Source: Allodiplogaster sudhausi (taxonomy: Eukaryota > Nematoda > Chromadorea > Rhabditida > Diplogasteridae). Taken from it: a stretch of DNA of 64,000 nucleotides. Positions within the stretch are counted from its first letter, which is position 1; every line of letters starts with the position of its first letter. Position numbers and translations under genes: made by a program. Below, piece by piece: positions 59,358 through 64,000 of this stretch. The DNA lies in contig CALZFC010000066.1 in NCBI GenBank assembly GCA_945643635.1, positions 574,501 through 638,500 on the forward strand, in the 5' to 3' direction. Under the pieces are notes generated by a model. It saw nothing but the letters and a program-made list of their open reading frames with translations, was not told where the DNA came from and searched no databases.

Positions 59358-60239
59358 ATGCGGCCATTAACTGCGGAAGAGTCGGGACTTGTTTTTGCCA
59401 AGCTGGCCTCCTTCATCGGAGACAACGTCCAGCAGCTCATTCAGAGGCCTGATGCGGTCTACGTTTTCAGGTTAGCATACGGTCTCTCTCTTGAATGGTA
59501 TCCTTGTTTTGGGAAGGAGGGAGACAACTGTTGTTCTAGATTGCACAAAGACAGAGTCTACTACTGTTCTGAAGGTCTCCTCAAAATGGTTAGCTTTGTT
59601 TTTTGTTTCTTGCATTAGAACTCAACTGAAGGTTGATTCCATGGGTATTCTTAGTGTACTGAGTTATTCAAAGTTGAACTGTGTCCTTGAGGCTGCCTGT
59701 ATTGGGCGCGAGCCTCTGCTCTCCTTCGGTACTTGTCTTGGCAAATTCACCAAGTCCAAGAAGTTCCATCTTCACATAACTGCTCTCGACTACATTGCGC
59801 CTTATGCTAAGGTTTCATCTCTTATTCTTTGAAACAAACACCTATTTTTCTACGTTAACCAGAGGAAGTCAAAATAGTAAACAAAAAAGAGAAGTAATTA
59901 ATGAAAAAAGAGAAGTACACATTATTGATTGGTTATTTTAATTAATATTTTGAAGATTTTGAGAAGCTTGATGTTCAGTGTCGGATCTGGCTGAAACCCA
60001 CGGCGGAGCAGCAGTTCCTTTATGGCAACAACATCCTGAAGTCGGGAGTGCTGCGGATGAGTGAAGGGGCGACCAGCCACCAAGGGGCCCTTGTCTACTC
60101 CACCCACGACACTCCCCTCGGCTTCGGAGTCACCGCCAAGGGAACTGCCGAGTGCAAGAGGGCCGACCCAACCGCACTCGTGCTGCTGCACCAGGCAGAT
60201 CTCGGAGAGTACCTCCGACATGAAGAGACACTCACTTAG
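59358..60239 (+). CDS. NIP7: 60S ribosome subunit biogenesis protein NIP7
   Basis: Nucleolar PUA-domain protein required for 27S pre-rRNA processing and 60S assembly. Four exons: 59358-59470, 59540-59588, 59692-59811, 59979-60239. They total 543 nt, giving 180 aa, the usual NIP7 length. The protein starts [20 protein letters not shown], then [49 protein letters not shown] and the PUA domain with [30 protein letters not shown] and [16 protein letters not shown]. All splice phases match. It begins 227 bp after the CDC6 stop on the same strand. If this is a nematode, the ATG could follow a trans-splice acceptor (TTGAATAG, 59,350), but the sequence alone does not show this. Confidence 0.96.
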
Positions 60240-60798
60240 ACACACTTCATGAATGTTAACCTCCTTGTTCTTCTTCAGTTGTTATTGTTGACCCTATTCT
60301 TGTTATTGCTGCAAATTTCACTTTTTCATAAACAATTAGATATATTTGAATGCTCACATGATTTTAGAATTTGAGTGAGAAACACTCGAGAGGATATGAG
60401 AAAGATATTAGAGTGAGAATGCGCGATAGTGTGGTGATTCCATTATGTAATTAGGCCGGAGCGAATGGGTTGGCGTTTCTGAATAGCCCAGACTGCGGAG
60501 GACACGGGAAGAGGACGAAAGACGGGATAATGTTATTGAGGAAAGGCAAGATGGATAAGCAATACGGGCTTTCAACATATTCTCCCGGTTGCTTTATTTC
60601 CATGAATTTAGGTTGAGGAGCCGCTTCCGCTTTCAATTCGGCTTTCTGGATTGGTCTGTCTTCGGTTGTTTCGAGGCAGCACGTCCCAGAACGACATCCC
60701 TGTCATCTGCTTCTGCATTCTTTTCAACCAATTATTTTAATAAATGCGTTATTTGTCAGATCATTAAATTCAGCCGAAGTAGCTGAGTTCCGGCAGAG
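60240..60798. other. Intergenic DNA between NIP7 and the potassium channel gene
   Basis: About 560 bp holding the presumed NIP7 3' UTR and channel promoter. No other gene or RNA was recognised. Confidence 0.5.
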
Positions 60799-61457
60799 AT
60801 GGACGAAGCAAAGGACGAGGAAGATCTTCTTCTCGGCGAGCCCCCGCCTGCACTCGTCAGCTTTTTCTGTTTTGGTCAAGAAACGCGAAATGAAAGCTTC
60901 TCTCAGATACCGTCAAACACGTCTTCTTCTCGGCCACAGAAGCAAACCACTAAATATGCCAGAGTAATTTTTAAGAACCATCAATTGTTAAAGAAAAGAA
61001 TAAACTAAATTATCAGTTTGAATGACTCAATCTTTAGCTGTGCAAGATGATGACTCCTCACATCGCCCTCTATCTCTTTCTCTTTCTCTTTAGCTGTGCA
61101 AGATGATGACTCCTCACATCGCCCTCTATCTCTTCCTCTTTGCCTATCTCTTAGCTGGGGCTTCTCTCTTCGCTGTTCTTGAAGACGAAGCGGACATTCT
61201 TCTACAAACACGAAAAATGGAAAAGTTTGGATAGCAGATTATTGAAAAAAAAACACACATTCAAAGAGAGAAAAAGCAATGATTACTGATTTAGAATTCG
61301 TCGAGATTACGATGCCATAATCAGTGAAGTAATCAAGATGTCCGGAGGGAATGATCATCGAATGAAACAAGAAATACGGCTGAAGACACAAGCATCGCTC
61401 TCCAAGTATGTAAACTGGTGCCAGAGAGTGAGAGAAAGAAAATGAGTGAGAGAGAGC

Positions 61458-61501
<44 letters not shown>

Positions 61502-61755
61502 AATGAGGGATAAAATGCTAATGTCCGTCAATGTAGATTATCATCACAACTGGAAGGTCGTCCCTTCAATGTTCTGCAAATGGATTCTTTGCCTGCTCGC
61601 TGGACAAAGACTTCTTCCATTCTATACGCTCTCTCCATTTTGGTTTCACATTGCTTAATTGAATAATATACAAATTTTTATACCGTTTGAAAAATAGATA
61701 ACGGAAAAAAAAGAAATTCTATCGGTACAATACAAGACATGAGAGAGCGAGAGAA

Positions 61756-61786
<31 letters not shown>

Positions 61787-63134
61787 CAGAGAGAAAGAGA
61801 GAGAGCGGCAGATAACAGACAACAACCGGCTACGCCTCGGTGGCTCCTGTCACAGTGGCCGGGCAGACAGCTGCGATCTTGTATGGAATGGTCGGCATTC
61901 CCCTCATGATTCTGGCCGCCGTTGACATCGGCCGATTCCTTTCTCACATCGTACTGAAGCTGTACTCGAGAGTCCGTCTTCAATCCTTCCTTCTGCTTCC
62001 TCTTCTCTTCTCTTTCAGTTGCAAATCATCTGTGGAGCGGGCAAGAAGGAAATCATGCAAGTTGTCAACGCCTCTTCTGCTATCAAAAGAAATAAATCGT
62101 TTGTTTCATCGAATCATTTTTTTTTACCGTCCTTAGAAGTACAACAGAATACATGCAGGAAAAGTAGTGAAGAAGAGCCAGCCGAAGGAGAGAGCCAGAG
62201 ACTTCCTTTGTTGCTTAACGCCACGATTCTGCTTCTCTTCTGTTGTCTGGGAGGCGTTCTTTACCTAGCGGCAGGTCATTTGCAGATCAAATCAATTACA
62301 ATTTGTTTAAGAAAACAAAACCATTCTCGTTTAAACGCTTTCTTCCTCTATGTCTATTGTTCTCTTTCCAATCCCTTCCCTCGGTATATATGTACATATC
62401 TCTCTCCCTCTTTCTTTGCCTAGCTTTCTCTCTCTTTCTCCCGATCTCCCTCTGTCTATCTTTCTCTCCCTACCATTCTTTATCTCTCTCTCCCCTCTTA
62501 CCGTTTGCTTACCTTTCTCTGTCGTTCTCCTTTCTATATCTTTCTCTTTCTGTCTGCACCCTCACCCGCTCTCTCTGTTTCTTTCTCTTATTTTTCTCTC
62601 TCTTCCTCCTCTCTCTGTCATTTTCTCTCTCCTCTCTCTCCTATCTCTCTCTCTCGCTATCTCAGTTGTCCTCTCGCACCTCTCAGGTGGGAACAAGACG
62701 TTCATGGAAGCGTTTTTCGTGACGTTCAACCTCGTGGCTAACCTGACAATGAGTGAAATGCCGAGTGATCTCAACCACGTTCTCACCCTCATATATATTT
62801 TCGTCTTCGTCACCTTTGGTATCAATTTTTCCGGTGCCTTCGTTGTCTGAATGACTCTCTCTCTCTCCCTCCCTCTCTCTCTCTCTTGCTCTCTCTCTCT
62901 CACTCTCTTCTCTACATCATCCTTCTCTCTGTCTCTCTCTTTCTCTCTCTTCTTTCACCCTCTCACCACTCATCCAGGCGTTGCTGTCCTTTCGATGTGT
63001 GCTGAATTGGCAGCCATTGAGCTGAAGGAGCTCTTCCTCAAGATCCACTACTTTGGAAGGAAGATCAATTTCAAGCGAAAGCCAAAGGTCGATCAACTGG
63101 ATGAAGTAAGCACGATCAATGCACTAATGCAAAG

Positions 63135-63223
<89 letters not shown>

Positions 63224-63479
63224 GATAGAGAGAGAGACGGAGAGAGAGAAGAGTAAAAAGAAAAGAAAGTATGTGTTTGCAGGTGGAAGTGAAGGAGTTG
63301 CTGAAGATGATCGAAGAGATCCGCCGTCGTTATCCGGAGAAGCTGAAGATCACTTCACTGGATATCCTCCAGTACATGAACGAAGCCGGTGGCAATTTGA
63401 GCGAGAGGAGGGACACCATTGCATTCATGCCACAGGCCTCTTCTTCTTCTGACAGAGAAAGAGAGATCGAGAGAGAGAG

Positions 63480-63523
<44 letters not shown>

Positions 63524-63897
63524 AAATAGACAGAAAGTGCGGAAGGACACCACTGCCATTCAATTCTCTTGCATTCTCTCCACTTCTATGGTTCCGTTCT
63601 ACAATTTGATCTCCTTGCAGACAGTAGAAGCCCTTCGCTTCGCTGATGACCAGGACCTCGAGGACCGCAACAACTCCCGCCCGGAGGAGACCTCACATAG
63701 TGATAAGTTGTCTGTGGCTTGCTTTATCCATCCACTTGTTCATCTTCTCACTCTAATTCTCTCAATCTCTCTTCATTTCCAGGACAGTACGACGAGTGCA
63801 AGTTCTCCAACTGAATGATGGCGTCCATCTGGAAGAGAAACTCAGACTTCAAATCGCGAGGGTCATCTCCATCTCCAACAAGACCAACCAAGCCTAA
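60799..63897 (+). CDS. Two-pore-domain (K2P/TWK) potassium channel-like protein, degenerate filters
   Basis: K2P subunits have four membrane segments and two pore loops and dimerise to form leak K+ channels. Exons: 60799-60855, 61094-61224, 61295-61405, 61537-61642, 61819-61971, 62019-62098, 62159-62274, 62687-62818, 62978-63105, 63283-63435, 63621-63706, 63783-63897. They total 1,368 nt, giving 455 aa, with all phases consistent. M1: HIALYLFLFAYLLAGASLFA. P1: RWTKTSSILYALSIL + TTTGYASVAPVT. M2: AAILYGMVGIPLMILAAVDI. M3: LLLNATILLLFCCLGGVLYL. P2: TFMEAFFVTFNLVANLTMSE. M4: LTLIYIFVFVTFGVAVLSMC, followed by a cytosolic tail. P1 has GYA where GYG is usual, and P2 has NLTMSE where TIGFGD is usual. 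Conductance is therefore uncertain. The intron after exon 63435 has a GC donor, and (GA)n/(CT)n tracts fill most introns. Confidence 0.82.
61033..61144 (+). repeat. 56-bp tandem duplication of an acceptor and exon start in the channel gene
   Basis: tttagctgtgcaagatgatg and what follows occurs at 61,033 and again at 61,089, a period of 56 bp. The second copy gives the acceptor of the M1 exon. Use of the first copy would read through the second and meet a stop after about 22 codons, since 56 is not a multiple of 3. Confidence 0.9.
61444..63535. repeat. (GA)n/(CT)n tracts in the introns of the channel gene
   Basis: Tracts occur at about 61,447-61,500, 61,738-61,806, 62,398-62,665, 62,849-62,955, 63,138-63,250 and 63,458-63,530. 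The one at 61,738-61,806 is purine on the coding strand and ends 13 bp before the acceptor of exon 61819, where a pyrimidine tract would normally be expected. Confidence 0.9.
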
Positions 63898-64000
63898 GCA
63901 TTCAACTCATTTTCACTGTTCTTTATCATCATTCCCACTGCATCTTATTGGAATGTGCGATAAACTATGTTAACAAACGCGTTATCACAGGATGAACAAA

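Overview
The window is eukaryotic: every recognised gene is split by short introns (many of 44-70 nt) with GT-AG borders, and the products are animal proteins (nesprin, GMPPA, CTDSPL2, CDC6, NIP7, a two-pore-domain potassium channel). A nesprin carrying a giant run of near-identical coiled-coil repeats is best known from nematode ANC-1. Together with the TWK-like channel and the short introns, this points to a nematode or a close relative. That placement is inference; no rRNA or mitochondrial marker is present.

Layout. About 0.16-42.1 kb holds one minus-strand gene, an ANC-1/nesprin-type giant. Its 5' end is at 42,138 and it runs off the left edge. I could place 44 exons with consistent phase: a start exon, seven exons finishing a paired calponin-homology (CH1-CH2) actin-binding module in the ninth, a long series of small helical exons, then a single 25.9-kb exon (26,251 to 355) made of about 9.8 tandem copies of a 2,532-bp (844-codon) unit, then one more exon. 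A 3.1-kb intron of this gene (30,587-33,689) contains plus-strand exon-like islands of unknown origin. From 42.1 to 44.8 kb lies intergenic, microsatellite-rich DNA. From 44.8 to 47.6 kb is GMPPA (minus, 11 exons).

From 48.0 to 51.6 kb is an unclassified repeated element in two tandem copies, one about 2.7 kb and one about 0.8 kb. They share the same 5' block and the same 3' block, which carries a polyadenylation-like AATAAA. The long copy holds an array of exon-like modules. From 52.2 to 53.4 kb is a CTDSPL2-type HAD phosphatase (minus). From 53.4 to 56.4 kb is gene-free DNA with three consecutive perfect hairpins, an 18-bp minisatellite with higher-order structure and a degenerate tRNA-like sequence.

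From 56.4 to 63.9 kb are three plus-strand genes: CDC6, NIP7 (complete, 180 aa) and a two-pore-domain potassium channel (455 aa). Both selectivity-filter signatures of the channel are non-canonical.

The genes do not form an obvious pathway. They are nuclear anchorage/cytoskeleton, GDP-mannose metabolism, protein phosphatase, DNA replication licensing, 60S biogenesis and membrane excitability. The most unusual things are the homogenised 844-codon repeat array with two single-base frame breaks, the channel with degenerate filters, and the modular element at 48-51.6 kb. Exon coordinates were derived by hand from splice signals and phase arithmetic, without transcript support.
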